Shown: one piece after another, positions 33,550 to 45,660 of the stretch
How positions within the stretch are numbered: the stretch's first letter is position 1
Layout: the number at the start of each line of letters is the position of its first letter
Source: Aeromonas finlandensis
Lineage (GTDB): Bacteria > Pseudomonadota > Gammaproteobacteria > Enterobacterales > Aeromonadaceae
DNA: 48,431 nt
Assembly: GCF_000764645.1 (NCBI RefSeq)
Contig: NZ_JRGK01000021.1
Coordinates: 1-48,431 of the forward strand
Direction of reading: 5' to 3'
Program-made: the position numbers and the translations under genes
The notes under the pieces: generated by a model
The model's database searches: none
Seen by the model: the letters and a program-made list of their open reading frames with translations, nothing else
What the model was told of the DNA's origin: nothing

Positions 33550-33912
33550 ATGTCTATCACTAAAGACCAAATCATCGAAGCCGTTGCTTCCATGTCTGTA
33601 ATGGAAGTTGTTGAGCTGATCGAAGCTATGGAAGAGAAGTTCGGTGTTTCTGCCGCTGTTGCTGTTGCTGCCGGTCCGGCTGCTGAAGCAGTAGAAGAGA
33701 AAACCGAGTTCGACGTAGTTCTGACCGCTGCTGGCGCCAACAAAGTTGCCGTCATCAAAGCCGTTCGTGGCGCTACCGGTCTGGGCCTGAAAGAAGCCAA
33801 AGATCTGGTAGAAGCTGCCCCGGCTAACCTGAAAGAAGGCGTGTCCAAGGACGAAGCTGAAGCTCTGAAGAAGCAGCTTGAAGAAGCTGGTGCTTCTGTT
33901 GAGATCAAATAA
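33550..33912 (+). CDS. rplL: Ribosomal protein L7/L12
   Basis: 120 residues (E. coli 121). The acidic stalk protein recruits translation GTPases. It has an N-terminal dimerisation region ([20 protein letters not shown]), an alanine-rich hinge, and a C-terminal domain with [20 protein letters not shown]. It lies 51 bases after rplJ. Confidence 0.98.
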   Translation: MSITKDQIIEAVASMSVMEVVELIEAMEEKFGVSAAVAVAAGPAAEAVEEKTEFDVVLTAAGANKVAVIKAVRGATGLGLKEAKDLVEAAPANLKEGVSKDEAEALKKQLEEAGASVEIK

Positions 33913-33930
33913 TCTGCATTTATGTAGATT

Positions 33931-33981
33931 AGCCTGATAAAACAGGCTAGGGCTGGTGAATATTTGTTCACCAGCCTTTTT
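33931..33981 (+). terminator. Tandem hairpins between rplL and rpoB (attenuator)
   Basis: A small hairpin AGCCTG / CAGGCT (33931-33948) is followed by a strong stem GGCTGGTGAA / TTCACCAGCC (33951-33976) and TTTTT. In E. coli a partial terminator and an RNase III site in this gap lower rpoBC relative to ribosomal-protein transcripts; the same role is likely here. Confidence 0.8.
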
Positions 33982-34136
33982 GCGCTGTAGACTGAGAGCA
34001 TTTCACACCGTTTACGACTCTCGGTGCACCAGCAATCCGGACTGTTTCCATTCGTCCGGGCCAACACAAAACGGTGTTGAGACAGAGCTGTCCCGCGGGA
34101 CAGAGTGGGTCACTTATCAGCGAGCTGAGGAACCCT

Positions 34137-37100
34137 ATGGTTTACTCTTATACCGAAAAAAAACGCATTCGTAAGGACTTCGGTAAGCGAGACCAGGTAC
34201 TGGACACGCCTTATCTGTTGTCCATTCAGCTGGACTCCTTCAAGCAGTTCATCGAGGCTGACCCGGAAGGTGAATATGGCCTAGAGGCCGCTTTCCGTAG
34301 CGTTTTCCCGATCACCAGTTACTCCGGTAGTGCTGAGCTTCAGTATGTCAGCTATCGCCTGGGTGAGCCGGTATTTGACGTAAAAGAATGCCAGATCCGT
34401 GGAGTGACCTACTCCGCGCCGCTGCGTGTCAAGCTTCGTATGGTTCTGTACGATCGTGAAGCAGCTGCCGGCACCGTCAAAGACATCAAGGAACAAGAAG
34501 TATACATGGGCGAAATTCCGCTCATGACCGAGAACGGCACCTTTGTTATCAATGGTACCGAGCGGGTTATCGTCTCCCAGCTGCACCGCAGCCCGGGCGT
34601 CTTCTTCGACCACGATAAAGGCAAAACTCATTCATCCGGTAAGGTACTGTATAACGCCCGCGTTATCCCCTACCGTGGTTCCTGGCTGGACTTCGAGTTC
34701 GATGCGAAAGACAACCTGTTTGTCCGTATCGACCGTCGTCGCAAACTGCCAGCATCCATTATTCTGCGCGCCCTGGACTTCAGTTCCGAACAAATCCTGG
34801 CTACCTTCTTCGAGACCATCGGTTTTGAAGTAAAAGATGGCAAGTTGATGATGGATCTGGTGCCGGAGCGTCTGCGTGGTGAAACTGCGACCTTTGACAT
34901 CGTGGCCAATGGCGCCGTGGTGGTTGAGACCGGTCGTCGTGTGACTGCGCGTCACATCCGTCAGTTGGAAAAAGACGCCGTTACCCAGATTGAGGTACCG
35001 GTTGAGTATGTTGTTGGCAAAGTTGCTGCCAAGGACTACGCACATCCGCAAACTGGCGAGATGGTCGTGACCGCCAACCAGGCACTGAGCCTGGAAGCGA
35101 TCGCCAACCTGTCCCAAGCCGGCTTCAAGCACTTCGAGGTTCTGTTCACCAACGAACTGGATCACGGTGCCTACATGTCCGAGACCCTGCGTGTCGACTC
35201 TAGCTCCAACCGTTTGGAAGCGCTGGTCGAGATCTATCGCATGATGCGTCCGGGCGAGCCACCTACTCGCGAAGCTGCAGAACAGCTGTTCGAAAACCTG
35301 TTCTTCTCCGCCGAGCGTTACGACCTGTCTACCGTAGGTCGGATGAAGTTCAACCGCCGTCTGGGTCGTGAAGACGAGACCGGCGTTGGCGTACTGACCA
35401 AAGACGACATCGTTGAAGTCATGAAGCGCCTGATCGACATCCGTAACGGCAACGACGAAGTGGACGATATCGACCACTTGGGTAACCGTCGTATCCGTTC
35501 TGTCGGTGAAATGGCCGAGAACCAGTTCCGCGTCGGTCTGGTGCGTGTCGAGCGTGCGGTCAAGGAGCGTCTCTCCTTGGGCGACCTGGACACCCTGATG
35601 CCGCAGGATCTGATCAACGCCAAGCCGATCTCCGCCGCAGTCAAAGAGTTCTTTGGTTCCAGCCAGCTGTCTCAGTTTATGGACCAGAACAACCCGCTCT
35701 CCGAAGTGACCCACAAGCGCCGTATCTCCGCGCTGGGCCCGGGCGGTTTGACTCGTGAGCGTGCCGGCTTTGAAGTCCGAGACGTGCACCCGACTCACTA
35801 CGGTCGTCTGTGCCCTATCGAGACTCCTGAAGGTCCGAACATCGGTCTGATCAACTCTCTGTCCGTGTACTCTCGTACCAACGAGTATGGTTTCCTCGAG
35901 ACGCCGTACCGCAAGGTCATTGACGGTGTGATCACCGACGAAGTGGACTATCTGTCTGCTATTGAAGAAGGCAAGTACGTGATCGCACAGGCTAACGCCG
36001 CGACCACCGAAGATGGCCGTCTGAAAGATGAATTGATCCCGTGCCGTCACAAAGGTGAATCCACCTTTATGAACGCCGACCAGATCCAGTATATGGACGT
36101 GAGCCCGCAGCAGATCGTATCTGTGGCAGCTGCTCTGATCCCGTTCCTGGAACACGATGACGCGAACCGCGCATTGATGGGTTCAAACATGCAACGTCAG
36201 GCTGTACCGACTCTGCGTGCTGACAAGCCGCTGGTAGGTACCGGTATGGAACGCGCTGTGGCCGTTGACTCCGGTGTAACCGTAGTAGCCAAGCGTGGCG
36301 GCGTAATCGACTATGTCGATGCCTCCCGTATCGTCCTGAAGGTCAATGAAGATGAGCTGATGCCAGGCGAAGCCGGTATCGACATCTACAACCTGACCAA
36401 ATACACCCGTTCCAACCAGAACACTTGTATCAACCAGCGTCCTTGCGTGATGTTGGGTGAGCCGGTCATGGCTGGCGACGTACTGGCTGACGGCCCGTCC
36501 ACCGATCTGGGTGAACTGGCGCTGGGTCAGAACATGCGTGTCGCGTTCATGCCGTGGAACGGTTACAACTTTGAAGACTCGATCCTGGTGAACGAGCGTG
36601 TTGTTCAGGAAGATCGCCTGACCACCATCCATATCCAGGAACTGGCCTGTATCTCCCGTGACACCAAGCTGGGTCCGGAAGAGATCACTGCTGACATCCC
36701 GAACGTGGGTGAAGCCGCTCTGTCCAAACTGGACGAGTCCGGTATCGTCTACGTGGGTGCCGAAGTGAAGGGCGGCGACATTCTGGTCGGTAAGGTAACA
36801 CCGAAAGGTGAAACCCAGCTGACGCCGGAAGAGAAGCTGCTGCGCGCCATCTTCGGTGAGAAGGCCTCCGATGTGAAGGACTCCTCCCTGCGTGTACCGA
36901 ACGGTGTGTACGGTACCGTGGTTGACGTGCAAGTCTTTACCCGCGATGGCGTGGAAAAAGACAAGCGTGCCAAAGAAATCGAAGAGATGCAGCTGAAGGA
37001 AGCGAAGAAGGACTTGACCGAAGAGTTCAAGATCCTGGAAGACGGCATTTTCGGCCGCTCCCGCAACCTGCTGCTGGCCGCCGGTTACAGCGAAGATCGT

Positions 37101-38165
37101 CTGAACAAGCTCGATCGCTCCAAGTGGTTTGAACTGGCCATCGAAGACGAAGGCAAGCAGACCGAACTGGAACAGATCGCTGAACAGCACATTGAGCTGA
37201 AAGCCGAGTTCGACAAGAAGTTCGAGAACAAGCGTCGCAAGATTATCCAGGGTGATGATCTGGCGCCGGGCGTACTGAAAATCGTCAAGGTTTATCTGGC
37301 AGTCAAGCGTCGCATCCAGCCGGGTGACAAGATGGCGGGCCGTCACGGTAACAAGGGTGTTATCTCCAAGATCTGTCCGGTCGAGGATATGCCTCATGAC
37401 GAGTTCGGCCGTCCGGTCGACATCGTACTGAACCCGTTGGGCGTACCATCCCGTATGAACATCGGTCAGATCCTCGAAGTGCACCTGGGCCTTGCGGCCA
37501 AGGGTATCGGCGAGAAGATCGATCGCATGGTCAAAGAGCAGCGCGAGCTGCACGAGATGCGTAACTTCCTGCAGCAGGTCTATGACCTGGGCGAGAAGGA
37601 CACCCAGCAAGTGAACATCGCCGAACTGTCTGACGACGACGTACGTACCCTGGTGGGTAACCTGCGTAAGGGTCTGCCGGTTGCTACTCCAGTGTTTGAT
37701 GGTGCCAAAGAGCGCGAAATCAAAGCCCTGCTGAAGCTGGCCGATCTGCCGGAATCCGGTCAGATTGATCTGTTCGATGGCCGTACTGGTAACCGCTTCG
37801 AGCGTAAAGTAACCGTTGGTTACATGTACATGCTCAAGCTGAACCACTTGGTCGACGACAAGATGCACGCGCGTTCTACCGGTTCTTACAGCCTGGTTAC
37901 CCAGCAGCCGCTGGGTGGTAAGGCTCAGTTCGGTGGTCAGCGTTTCGGTGAGATGGAAGTGTGGGCCCTGGAGGCTTACGGTGCGGCATATACCCTGCAG
38001 GAAATGCTGACCGTCAAGTCTGACGATGTGAATGGCCGTACCAAGATGTATAAGAACATCGTGGATGGCGACCACCGTATGGAGCCGGGCATGCCCGAAT
38101 CCTTCAACGTATTGCTGAAGGAAATCCGCTCTCTGGGTATCAACATCGAGCTGGACGAAGAGTAA
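34137..38165 (+). CDS. rpoB: RNA polymerase beta subunit
   Basis: 1342 residues, the same as E. coli. Beta forms one pincer of the polymerase and the rifampicin pocket. That region ([15 protein letters not shown], then [13 protein letters not shown]) has the wild-type residues at the usual resistance positions (D516, H526 and S531 by E. coli numbering). The C-terminal [34 protein letters not shown] region is intact. The ATG at 34137 has CTGAGGAA upstream; the frame extends further but without homology. It is co-transcribed with rpoC. Confidence 0.99.
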   Translation: MVYSYTEKKRIRKDFGKRDQVLDTPYLLSIQLDSFKQFIEADPEGEYGLEAAFRSVFPITSYSGSAELQYVSYRLGEPVFDVKECQIRGVTYSAPLRVKLRMVLYDREAAAGTVKDIKEQEVYMGEIPLMTENGTFVINGTERVIVSQLHRSPGVFFDHDKGKTHSSGKVLYNARVIPYRGSWLDFEFDAKDNLFVRIDRRRKLPASIILRALDFSSEQILATFFETIGFEVKDGKLMMDLVPERLRGETATFDIVANGAVVVETGRRVTARHIRQLEKDAVTQIEVPVEYVVGKVAAKDYAHPQTGEMVVTANQALSLEAIANLSQAGFKHFEVLFTNELDHGAYMSETLRVDSSSNRLEALVEIYRMMRPGEPPTREAAEQLFENLFFSAERYDLSTVGRMKFNRRLGREDETGVGVLTKDDIVEVMKRLIDIRNGNDEVDDIDHLGNRRIRSVGEMAENQFRVGLVRVERAVKERLSLGDLDTLMPQDLINAKPISAAVKEFFGSSQLSQFMDQNNPLSEVTHKRRISALGPGGLTRERAGFEVRDVHPTHYGRLCPIETPEGPNIGLINSLSVYSRTNEYGFLETPYRKVIDGVITDEVDYLSAIEEGKYVIAQANAATTEDGRLKDELIPCRHKGESTFMNADQIQYMDVSPQQIVSVAAALIPFLEHDDANRALMGSNMQRQAVPTLRADKPLVGTGMERAVAVDSGVTVVAKRGGVIDYVDASRIVLKVNEDELMPGEAGIDIYNLTKYTRSNQNTCINQRPCVMLGEPVMAGDVLADGPSTDLGELALGQNMRVAFMPWNGYNFEDSILVNERVVQEDRLTTIHIQELACISRDTKLGPEEITADIPNVGEAALSKLDESGIVYVGAEVKGGDILVGKVTPKGETQLTPEEKLLRAIFGEKASDVKDSSLRVPNGVYGTVVDVQVFTRDGVEKDKRAKEIEEMQLKEAKKDLTEEFKILEDGIFGRSRNLLLAAGYSEDRLNKLDRSKWFELAIEDEGKQTELEQIAEQHIELKAEFDKKFENKRRKIIQGDDLAPGVLKIVKVYLAVKRRIQPGDKMAGRHGNKGVISKICPVEDMPHDEFGRPVDIVLNPLGVPSRMNIGQILEVHLGLAAKGIGEKIDRMVKEQRELHEMRNFLQQVYDLGEKDTQQVNIAELSDDDVRTLVGNLRKGLPVATPVFDGAKEREIKALLKLADLPESGQIDLFDGRTGNRFERKVTVGYMYMLKLNHLVDDKMHARSTGSYSLVTQQPLGGKAQFGGQRFGEMEVWALEAYGAAYTLQEMLTVKSDDVNGRTKMYKNIVDGDHRMEPGMPESFNVLLKEIRSLGINIELDEE

Positions 38166-38197
38166 GAGCTCGCTCTTATTGTTCGAGAATTGACGTG

Positions 38198-38228
38198 GGC
38201 GCCCCGCTGTTTTGGCAGCCGGGGCGCC
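38198..38228 (+). other. Hairpin in the rpoB-rpoC gap
   Basis: GGCGCCCC (38198-38205) pairs with GGGGCGCC (38221-38228) around a 15-base loop, with no T-run. It is an RNA structure between two co-transcribed genes, perhaps a processing or stability element rather than a terminator. Confidence 0.6.
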
Positions 38229-38256
38229 GAGGTTAGACTCCTGACAGGGGAAACAC

Positions 38257-41200
38257 GTGAAAGACTTACTCAAGTTTTTGAAGGCTCAGACCAAGACCGA
38301 AGAGTTTGACAGTATCAAGATCGGTCTGGCCTCTCCTGACATGATCCGCTCCTGGTCATTCGGTGAGGTCAAAAAGCCTGAGACCATCAACTACCGGACT
38401 TTCAAGCCGGAGCGTGATGGTCTGTTCTGCGCCCGTATCTTCGGACCGGTGAAGGACTACGAGTGTCTGTGCGGCAAGTACAAGCGCCTGAAACACCGTG
38501 GTGTGATCTGTGAGAAGTGCGGCGTTGAAGTGACCCAGACCAAGGTCCGTCGTGAGCGTATGGGCCACATCGAGCTGGCCAGCCCGACTGCCCACATCTG
38601 GTTCCTGAAGTCCCTGCCGTCCCGTATCGGTCTGCTGCTGGACATGACCCTGCGCGACATCGAGCGCGTGCTTTACTTCGAATCTTTCGTAGTAATCGAG
38701 CCGGGCATGACCAACCTCGAACGCAGCCAGATGCTCTCTGAAGAGCAGTACCTGGATGCGCTGGAAGAGTGGGGCGACGAATTCGACGCCAAGATGGGTG
38801 CCGAAGCAATCCTGGCATTGCTGCGCGCCATCGATCTGGAAGGTGAAGTCAAAACCATGCGCGAGGAGCTGGATCAAACCAACTCCGAGACCAAGCGCAA
38901 GAAGACCACCAAGCGTCTGAAGCTGATGGAAGCTTTCCTGCAGTCCGGCAACAAGCCGGAGTGGATGATCATGACAGTGCTGCCTGTGCTGCCGCCGGAC
39001 CTGCGTCCGCTGGTACCGCTGGACGGCGGCCGTTTCGCGACTTCCGATCTGAACGATCTGTACCGTCGCGTGATCAACCGTAACAACCGCTTGAAGCGTC
39101 TGCTGGATCTGGCTGCTCCGGACATCATCGTGCGCAACGAAAAGCGTATGCTGCAAGAGTCCGTCGATGCGCTGCTGGATAACGGCCGTCGTGGTCGTGC
39201 CATCACCGGTTCCAACAAGCGCCCGCTGAAATCCCTGGCCGACATGATCAAGGGTAAGCAAGGTCGTTTCCGTCAAAACCTGCTGGGTAAACGTGTCGAC
39301 TACTCTGGTCGTTCCGTTATCACCGTAGGCCCGACCCTGCGCCTGCATCAGTGCGGTCTGCCGAAGAAGATGGCGCTGGAACTGTTCAAGCCGTTCATCT
39401 ATGGCAAGCTGGAAACCCGCGGTCTGGCGACCACTATCAAGGCCGCCAAGAAGATGGTGGAGCGCGAGGAAGCTGTCGTTTGGGATATCCTGGACGAAGT
39501 GATCCGCGAGCACCCGGTGCTGCTGAACCGTGCACCGACCCTGCACCGTCTGGGTATCCAGGCATTCGAACCGACTCTGGTCGAAGGCAAGGCAATCCAG
39601 CTGCACCCGCTGGTTTGTGCTGCGTATAACGCGGACTTCGATGGTGACCAGATGGCGGTCCACGTACCGCTGACCCTGGAAGCCCAGCTGGAAGCGCGTG
39701 CGCTGATGATGTCTACCAACAACATCCTGTCGCCTGCCTCCGGTGAGCCGATCATCGTTCCTTCTCAGGACGTGGTCTTGGGTCTTTACTACATGACCCG
39801 TGCCCGTATCAACGCCAAAGGCGAAGGTATGGTGCTGGCCGGCCCGAAAGAAGCCGAGAAAGTTTATCGCGCCGGTTTGGCCGATCTGCATGCTCGCGTC
39901 AAAGTGCGTATCACCGAATATCTCCGTCAGGAAGATGATTCACTGGTTGAGCGCACCGAGATGAAGAACACCACCGTTGGTCGTGCGATCCTGAGCCTGA
40001 TCCTGCCGAAAGGCATGGAATACGCCCTGATCGACGAACCGAAGGTGCTGACTGCTGCAGAGCAGGCTGACCTGGATGCCAATCCGCAGAACTGGATCAA
40101 ATCCGTATCCAACAAGGCGCTGGGCAAAAAGCTCATCTCCCGTCTGCTGAACACCTGCTATCGCAAGCAGGGGCTGAAGGACACCGTTATCTTCGCTGAC
40201 CAGCTGATGTATACCGGTTTCCACTATGCGGCCCTGTCCGGTGCTTCCGTTGGTATCGATGACATGGTCATCCCGGATGCCAAGAAAGACATCATTGCGG
40301 CAGCCGAAGCCGAAGTTGCCGAGATCCAGGATCAGTTCCTGTCAGGTCTGGTGACCGCGGGCGAACGCTACAACAAGGTTATCGATATCTGGGCCAGCGC
40401 CAACGAGCGCGTCTCCAAGGCCATGATGGAGAACTTGTCCAAAGAGCGTGACGTGAACTCGCTGGGTGAAGAAGAAGAGCAAGCATCGTTCAACAGCATC
40501 TTTATGATGGCCGACTCTGGTGCGCGTGGTTCCGCCGCCCAGATCCGTCAGCTGGCCGGTATGCGTGGCCTGATGGCCAAGCCGGATGGCTCCATCATCG
40601 AGACCCCGATCGTCGCGAACTTCCGCGAAGGTCTGAACGTATTGCAGTACTTTATCTCCACTCACGGTGCTCGTAAGGGTCTGGCGGATACCGCACTGAA
40701 GACTGCGAACTCCGGTTACCTGACTCGTCGTCTGGTAGACGTGGCACAAGACATGGTGATCACCGAGGACGATTGCGGCACTACCGAAGGTCTGTGGATG
40801 ACTCCGCTGATCGAAGGTGGCGACGTCGTTGAGCCGCTGCGTGAGCGCGTGCTGGGTCGTGTCGTTGCTGATGACGTGATCAAGCCGGGTACTGAAGATG
40901 AAGTGCTGGTAGCACGTAACACCCTGCTCGACGAGCAGCTGTGTGACCTGCTGGAGCGCAACTCTGTTGACCGCGTGAAGGTACGTTCTGCCATCACCTG
41001 TGAAACCGACTTCGGTAACTGTGCTCACTGCTACGGCCGTGATCTGGCCCGTGGTCACCTGGTTAACAAAGGTGAGGCTGTCGGTGTTATCGCCGCCCAG
41101 TCCATCGGTGAACCGGGTACCCAGCTGACGATGCGTACTTTCCACATCGGTGGTGCTGCATCTCGTGCCGCTGCTGAAAGCAGCATCCAGGTCAAGAACA

Positions 41201-42561
41201 CCGGTACCATCAAGCTGCAGAACGCCAAGTTCGTTCACAACAGCGATGACAAACTGGTTATCACCTCCCGTTCTACCGAACTGACCATCATGGATGACAT
41301 GGGCCGTACCAAGGAAAGCCACAAGCTGCCTTACGGTTCCGTGCTGGAAGTGAAGGACAGCCAGGCTGTGAACGCTGGCGAGACCGTTGCCAACTGGGAT
41401 CCGCACACCCACCCGATCATCACCGAAGTGGCAGGTCGCCTGCAGTTCGAACACATGATCGATGGCGTGACCATCACTCGTCAGACCGACGAGCTGACCG
41501 GTCTCTCTTCTATCGTCGTACTGGATGTCAACGAGCGTCCGAGTGCCGGTAAAGAGATGCGTCCGACCGTTAAACTGGTCGACCTGAACGGCAAAGACGT
41601 GATGATCCCGGGTACCGATGTAGCCGCCCAGTACTTCCTGCCGGGCAAGGCGATCGTGAACCTGGAAGATGGTGCCAACGTGGGTGTGGGTGACGCGGTA
41701 GCGCGTATCCCGCAAGAATCCGGCGGTACCAAGGACATCACCGGTGGTCTGCCGCGCGTTGCGGATCTGTTCGAAGCACGTCAACCGAAGGAACCGGCAA
41801 TTCTGGCCGAGATCTCCGGTACCATCTCCTTCGGGAAAGAGACCAAGGGCAAACGCCGTCTGGTCATCACCCCGACCGATGGTGGCAACGTCTACGAAGA
41901 GATGATTCCGAAGTGGCGTAACCTGAACGTGTTCGAAGGTGAAAAAGTTGAGAAGGGTGAAGTGCTGGCGGACGGTCCTGAGTCTGCTCACGACATCCTG
42001 CGTCTGCGCGGTATCAGCCCGGTCGCCAACTACATCGCCAACGAAGTGCAGGACGTTTACCGTCTGCAAGGCGTTAAGATCAACGACAAGCACATCGAAG
42101 TCATCGTTCGTCAGATGTTGCGCAAGTGCGAGATCCTGACTGCTGGCGATACCGATCTGATCGAAGGCGAACAGGTTGAAGTTGCTCGCGTGAAGATTGC
42201 CAACCGTAAGCTGGTTGCCGAGGGCAAGACCCCTGCGACCTTCCGTCATGTACTGATGGGTATTACCAAGGCATCTCTGAGCACCGAGTCCTTCATCTCT
42301 GCGGCTTCCTTCCAGGAAACCACTCGCGTTCTGACCGAAGCCGCCGTTGGTGGCAAGCGTGATGAACTGCGTGGTCTGAAAGAGAACGTCATCGTGGGTC
42401 GTCTGATCCCGGCTGGTACTGGCTTCGCCTACCACCATAGCCGGATCAACCAGCGTGCCGCCGCAGCTCGTGCTGTTGGTACCCCGCAGGTGACCGCTGA
42501 TGAAGCTCAACAGAACCTGGCGGATCTGCTGAACGCAGCCGGTAGCTTCGACGAAGAGTAA
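38257..42561 (+). CDS. rpoC: RNA polymerase beta' subunit
   Basis: 1434 residues (E. coli 1407) with a GTG start at 38257 preceded by CAGGGGA. The zinc-binding cysteines are in [12 protein letters not shown] and [11 protein letters not shown]; the catalytic magnesium motif is [13 protein letters not shown]; the second zinc site is in [16 protein letters not shown]. Bridge-helix and trigger-loop stretches such as [18 protein letters not shown] are present. A strong terminator follows. Confidence 0.99.
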   Translation: MKDLLKFLKAQTKTEEFDSIKIGLASPDMIRSWSFGEVKKPETINYRTFKPERDGLFCARIFGPVKDYECLCGKYKRLKHRGVICEKCGVEVTQTKVRRERMGHIELASPTAHIWFLKSLPSRIGLLLDMTLRDIERVLYFESFVVIEPGMTNLERSQMLSEEQYLDALEEWGDEFDAKMGAEAILALLRAIDLEGEVKTMREELDQTNSETKRKKTTKRLKLMEAFLQSGNKPEWMIMTVLPVLPPDLRPLVPLDGGRFATSDLNDLYRRVINRNNRLKRLLDLAAPDIIVRNEKRMLQESVDALLDNGRRGRAITGSNKRPLKSLADMIKGKQGRFRQNLLGKRVDYSGRSVITVGPTLRLHQCGLPKKMALELFKPFIYGKLETRGLATTIKAAKKMVEREEAVVWDILDEVIREHPVLLNRAPTLHRLGIQAFEPTLVEGKAIQLHPLVCAAYNADFDGDQMAVHVPLTLEAQLEARALMMSTNNILSPASGEPIIVPSQDVVLGLYYMTRARINAKGEGMVLAGPKEAEKVYRAGLADLHARVKVRITEYLRQEDDSLVERTEMKNTTVGRAILSLILPKGMEYALIDEPKVLTAAEQADLDANPQNWIKSVSNKALGKKLISRLLNTCYRKQGLKDTVIFADQLMYTGFHYAALSGASVGIDDMVIPDAKKDIIAAAEAEVAEIQDQFLSGLVTAGERYNKVIDIWASANERVSKAMMENLSKERDVNSLGEEEEQASFNSIFMMADSGARGSAAQIRQLAGMRGLMAKPDGSIIETPIVANFREGLNVLQYFISTHGARKGLADTALKTANSGYLTRRLVDVAQDMVITEDDCGTTEGLWMTPLIEGGDVVEPLRERVLGRVVADDVIKPGTEDEVLVARNTLLDEQLCDLLERNSVDRVKVRSAITCETDFGNCAHCYGRDLARGHLVNKGEAVGVIAAQSIGEPGTQLTMRTFHIGGAASRAAAESSIQVKNTGTIKLQNAKFVHNSDDKLVITSRSTELTIMDDMGRTKESHKLPYGSVLEVKDSQAVNAGETVANWDPHTHPIITEVAGRLQFEHMIDGVTITRQTDELTGLSSIVVLDVNERPSAGKEMRPTVKLVDLNGKDVMIPGTDVAAQYFLPGKAIVNLEDGANVGVGDAVARIPQESGGTKDITGGLPRVADLFEARQPKEPAILAEISGTISFGKETKGKRRLVITPTDGGNVYEEMIPKWRNLNVFEGEKVEKGEVLADGPESAHDILRLRGISPVANYIANEVQDVYRLQGVKINDKHIEVIVRQMLRKCEILTAGDTDLIEGEQVEVARVKIANRKLVAEGKTPATFRHVLMGITKASLSTESFISAASFQETTRVLTEAAVGGKRDELRGLKENVIVGRLIPAGTGFAYHHSRINQRAAAARAVGTPQVTADEAQQNLADLLNAAGSFDEE

Positions 42562-42577
42562 CTCGTCATCCGTGATT

Positions 42578-42608
42578 AAAAAGGGCTCCTTCAAGGAGCC
42601 CTTTTTGT
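42578..42608 (+). terminator. Rho-independent terminator of the rpoBC operon
   Basis: A 13-bp stem AAAAAGGGCTCCT / AGGAGCCCTTTTT with a three-base loop and T-run. Confidence 0.92.
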
Positions 42609-42673
42609 TGGCCAATTCCTCGGCAAAAGCCGATGCAGCGCGGTGTTGCAGGATGATCCAGAGCAAAGTTGTA

Positions 42674-42721
42674 GAGTAAAAAATCAAAAAAAGTTGACTT
42701 TACTCCCCTGCAATTTAAAAC
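42674..42721 (+). promoter_or_regulatory. Probable promoter of yheO
   Basis: TTGACT (42694-42699), 16 bases, TAAAAC (42716-42721). The arms GAGTAAA (42674-42680) and TTTACTC (42699-42705) form an inverted repeat around an A-rich tract overlapping the -35 box, a possible operator. Confidence 0.55.
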
Positions 42722-42756
42722 TCGGGAAAGTTGAATAGTTATTACAGGGGTAGAAC

Positions 42757-43473
42757 ATGACTGTCGGTATCGAGGAAGCGATGCTTCCCGAAGAACAGCT
42801 GATCAGCCGCACTTTTACAGATGAAGACAGGGAATTGTTGCACTCATACGATGGGCTCATCGATGGCTTGGCCGAATTGTTCGGCAAGCATTGTGAAGTG
42901 GTTCTTCACTCCCTGGAAAATCTGCACGAGTCGGTGATCAAGATTGCCAACGGATTCAATACCGGACGCACCCTCGGGGCGCCCATCACCGATCTGGCAT
43001 TGCGAATGCTCAAGGATATCGAGAGCACCGGCCAGGATTACACCCAGAGCTATTTTGCCCGCAGTCGCACCGGGGCCCTGATGAAGTCGAGCACCATCGC
43101 CATTCGCAACAGCGAGCGCCAAGTGGTGGGTCTTATCTGCATCAACTTGCACATCAATGCGCCTTTCCACGAATTCGTGGCCGAATTTTTCCCGACGCCG
43201 CAGCAGGCAGCCCGCCAGTCACCAGAGACCTTCGCCAACAGTGTCGAAGAGCTGGTTGCCCAGACGGTGGATAACACCATCGACGAGATCAATCGCGATC
43301 CCACTGTGGCCAATAATGCCAAGAACCGTTTCATCGTGACCCAGTTGTTCGAGAAGGGGATCTTTGACATCAAGGACTCCATCAACCTGGTGGCGGACAA
43401 ACTCAATATTTCGAAACATACCGTTTATCTCTACATCCGACAGCGCAAGCAGGGTGAGGACGAGAACGAGTAA
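42757..43473 (+). CDS. yheO: YheO-family transcriptional regulator
   Basis: 238 residues. An N-terminal PAS-like YheO domain (about 25-140; GLAELFGKHCEVVLHSLENL, RNSERQVVGLICINLHI) is followed by a C-terminal helix-turn-helix (FDIKDSINLVADKLNISKHTVYLYIR). DNA binding is expected; the ligand is unknown. In enteric bacteria yheO lies just upstream of tusDCB, as here, but a ridA-family gene is inserted between. The ATG at 42757 has AGGGG six bases upstream. Confidence 0.9.
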   Translation: MTVGIEEAMLPEEQLISRTFTDEDRELLHSYDGLIDGLAELFGKHCEVVLHSLENLHESVIKIANGFNTGRTLGAPITDLALRMLKDIESTGQDYTQSYFARSRTGALMKSSTIAIRNSERQVVGLICINLHINAPFHEFVAEFFPTPQQAARQSPETFANSVEELVAQTVDNTIDEINRDPTVANNAKNRFIVTQLFEKGIFDIKDSINLVADKLNISKHTVYLYIRQRKQGEDENE

Positions 43474-43497
43474 ATTATTCCAGAAGGGGTTAGATGA

Positions 43498-43878
43498 ATG
43501 GCTAAAGAAGTTATTGCAACCGACAAGGCGCCTGCCGCAATTGGTCCGTATGTTCAGGCCACCAAGGTTGGCGAGATGATCTTCACCTCCGGGCAGATCC
43601 CACTCGATCCTGCCACCATGGAAATCGTGGCTGGCGGCATCGAAGAACAGGCCGAGCGGGTGATGAAGAATCTGGTTGCCGTTTTGAGCGCTGCCGGTGC
43701 CGATGCCAGCAAAGTGGTAAAAACCACCTGCTTCCTGAGCGACATGAATAACTTCGTTGCCTTCAACCAGGTCTATGCCCGCTACTTTGGCGATGCGGCG
43801 CCCGCCCGCTCCTGCGTGGAAGTGGCTCGTCTGCCGAAAGATGTGCTGGTCGAGGTCGAGGCGATTGCCCACCTCTGA
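43498..43878 (+). CDS. RidA-family enamine/imine deaminase
   Basis: 126 residues of the RidA/YjgF family. These proteins hydrolyse reactive enamine and imine intermediates such as 2-aminoacrylate released by PLP enzymes. Family markers are AIGPYVQATKVGEMIFTSGQ, TTCFLSDMNNFVAFNQVY and the catalytic-arginine region PARSCVEVARLPKDVLVEVE. It lies 24 bases after yheO, probably in one operon that ends at the terminator at 43894. The pairing with a YheO-type regulator is reminiscent of loci in which a YheO-like regulator controls D-amino-acid use. Confidence 0.92.
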   Translation: MAKEVIATDKAPAAIGPYVQATKVGEMIFTSGQIPLDPATMEIVAGGIEEQAERVMKNLVAVLSAAGADASKVVKTTCFLSDMNNFVAFNQVYARYFGDAAPARSCVEVARLPKDVLVEVEAIAHL

Positions 43879-43893
43879 GTAACACATCGTATC

Positions 43894-43920
43894 AAGCCCC
43901 TCCTGGCAGGGGCTTTTTTG
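43894..43920 (+). terminator. Terminator after the ridA-family gene
   Basis: Stem AAGCCCCT / AGGGGCTT with a six-base loop and TTTTG; it separates yheO-ridA from tusDCB. Confidence 0.88.
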
Positions 43921-43962
43921 TTTTTGGCGTAAAATGGACCGGGTCAGCACAGGAGTCCTGCT

Positions 43963-44355
43963 ATGAGTCTGAGTTTTGCCATCCTAGTCACGGGGCCTGC
44001 CTACGGCACCCAGTCGGCCAGCACCGCCTATCGTTTTGCCCGCACGCTGTTGGCACAGGGGCATACCTTGTCCCACCTGTTCTTCTATCAGGATGGGGTC
44101 TGCAACAGCAACGGTCTGCATCTGCCTGCATCCGATGAGACCGACCTGGTGCGTCTGTGGCGAGAGCTGGCAGAAGAGCAGGGGATCCGTATCGACGTCT
44201 GTGTCGCCGCCGCCATGCGGCGCGGTGTGCTCGATGAGCAGGAGGCCAAGGGGGCAGGGCAGGCACACTTCAATCTGCAAGCGCCATTTTGCCTGAGCGG
44301 TCTGGGCCAGTTGGCTGAGGCGGCGCTCACCGCCGATCGGTTGGTTCAGTTCTAG
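43963..44355 (+). CDS. tusD: TusD, sulfur-relay protein for tRNA 2-thiouridine
   Basis: 130 residues of the DsrE family. TusD accepts sulfur from TusA and, in the TusBCD complex, passes it to TusE and MnmA for 2-thiouridine at tRNA wobble bases. The N-terminus [20 protein letters not shown] and a cysteine in [13 protein letters not shown] (the expected active site) fit. AGGAG precedes ATG 43963. First gene of tusDCB. Confidence 0.94.
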   Translation: MSLSFAILVTGPAYGTQSASTAYRFARTLLAQGHTLSHLFFYQDGVCNSNGLHLPASDETDLVRLWRELAEEQGIRIDVCVAAAMRRGVLDEQEAKGAGQAHFNLQAPFCLSGLGQLAEAALTADRLVQF

Positions 44356-44364
44356 GGAGTAGTC

Positions 44365-44724
44365 ATGAGCAAGAAAATCGCCTTTATCTGCAGTCGTGGC
44401 CCCCATGGCCATGCCTCCGGCCGGGAAGGACTGGATGCCCTGCTGGCCACCTCGGCCATGACCGATGAACTGGCCCTCTTCCTGATTGGGGACGGTGTGC
44501 TGCAACTGCTCAAGGAGCAGCAGCCGGCCGCCATCTTGCAGCGCCACTACGCGCCCACCTTCAAAATGCTTGAACTCTACGACATCGAAGAGGTCTATGT
44601 TTGTGCTGACTCGCTGGCAGAGCGTGGCGTGACAGTGGATGATCTGCTGATCCCCGTTGAGAGTGTGTCGCGCCAGGAACTGGCTCGGCGCTGGGCACAA
44701 TGTTCGACTCACATCAGCTTTTGA
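44365..44724 (+). CDS. tusC: TusC, sulfur-relay complex subunit
   Basis: 119 residues, DsrF type. It starts [27 protein letters not shown] and contains [19 protein letters not shown]. It is the structural partner of TusD and TusB, with nine bases to tusD and seven to tusB. Confidence 0.93.
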   Translation: MSKKIAFICSRGPHGHASGREGLDALLATSAMTDELALFLIGDGVLQLLKEQQPAAILQRHYAPTFKMLELYDIEEVYVCADSLAERGVTVDDLLIPVESVSRQELARRWAQCSTHISF

Positions 44725-44731
44725 GGTCTCC

Positions 44732-45010
44732 ATGTTGCATCTGATATTGAGCTCCCCTTTTCAGAGTCAGGCCCTGGCAGAGGCGCTCTCATACCTCCAG
44801 CCCGAGGATGAGCTGGTACTGCTGCAGGACGCCGTGATTGCGGCATCGGCTCCCCAGTGGAGCGAGCGGCTGTCGGGTATCCCGCTTTATGTGATGCAGG
44901 AAGATCTGCAAGCCCGCGGTTTGCATCATCGGGTGGGCATTGTGCTCGATATGGCGGGTCTGGTGGCACTGATTGCGCAAAAAGGTTCCCCGCGCACCTG
45001 GGGTGGCTGA
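44732..45010 (+). CDS. tusB: TusB, sulfur-relay complex subunit
   Basis: 92 residues, DsrH type. It begins MLHLILSSPFQSQALAEAL and has DELVLLQDAVIAA and the C-terminal MAGLVALIAQKGSPRTWGG. The ATG at 44732 has TGAGG upstream and fits the family start; the longer frame from 44657 lies within tusC. The last gene before the str operon. Confidence 0.92.
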   Translation: MLHLILSSPFQSQALAEALSYLQPEDELVLLQDAVIAASAPQWSERLSGIPLYVMQEDLQARGLHHRVGIVLDMAGLVALIAQKGSPRTWGG

Positions 45011-45077
45011 GAAGCACATTTTCAAGAAAATTCAAGGTGATGTCGTGAAATCAAACGGATCCGAATTGTCCTTTTGT

Positions 45078-45567
<490 letters not shown>

Positions 45568-45570
45568 TGG

Positions 45571-45654
45571 TTCTCCGTTAAGTAAGGCCAAACGTTAATT
45601 CGTTTCTAGTTAGATAGCTTTCTAGTTTTGGGTAATCCCTGAAGTTACGGAGAA
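45571..45654 (+). promoter_or_regulatory. rpsL-rpsG intercistronic stem masking the rpsG ribosome-binding site
   Basis: TTCTCCGT (45571-45578) is complementary to ACGGAGAA (45647-45654), the latter including the GGAG that serves rpsG. Pairing would hide the ribosome-binding site until ribosomes from rpsL open it. In E. coli S7 binds this intercistronic region and represses itself; a similar control is likely here. Confidence 0.65.
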
Positions 45655-45660
45655 TTTGAA

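Noticed and set aside
34137..38165. Resistance mutations in rpoB
   Set aside because: The rifampicin-region residues are all the wild-type ones.
40342..42687. Long minus-strand frames opposite rpoC and rpoB
   Set aside because: They arise from the strong codon bias of rpoBC. No ribosome-binding site or family resemblance.
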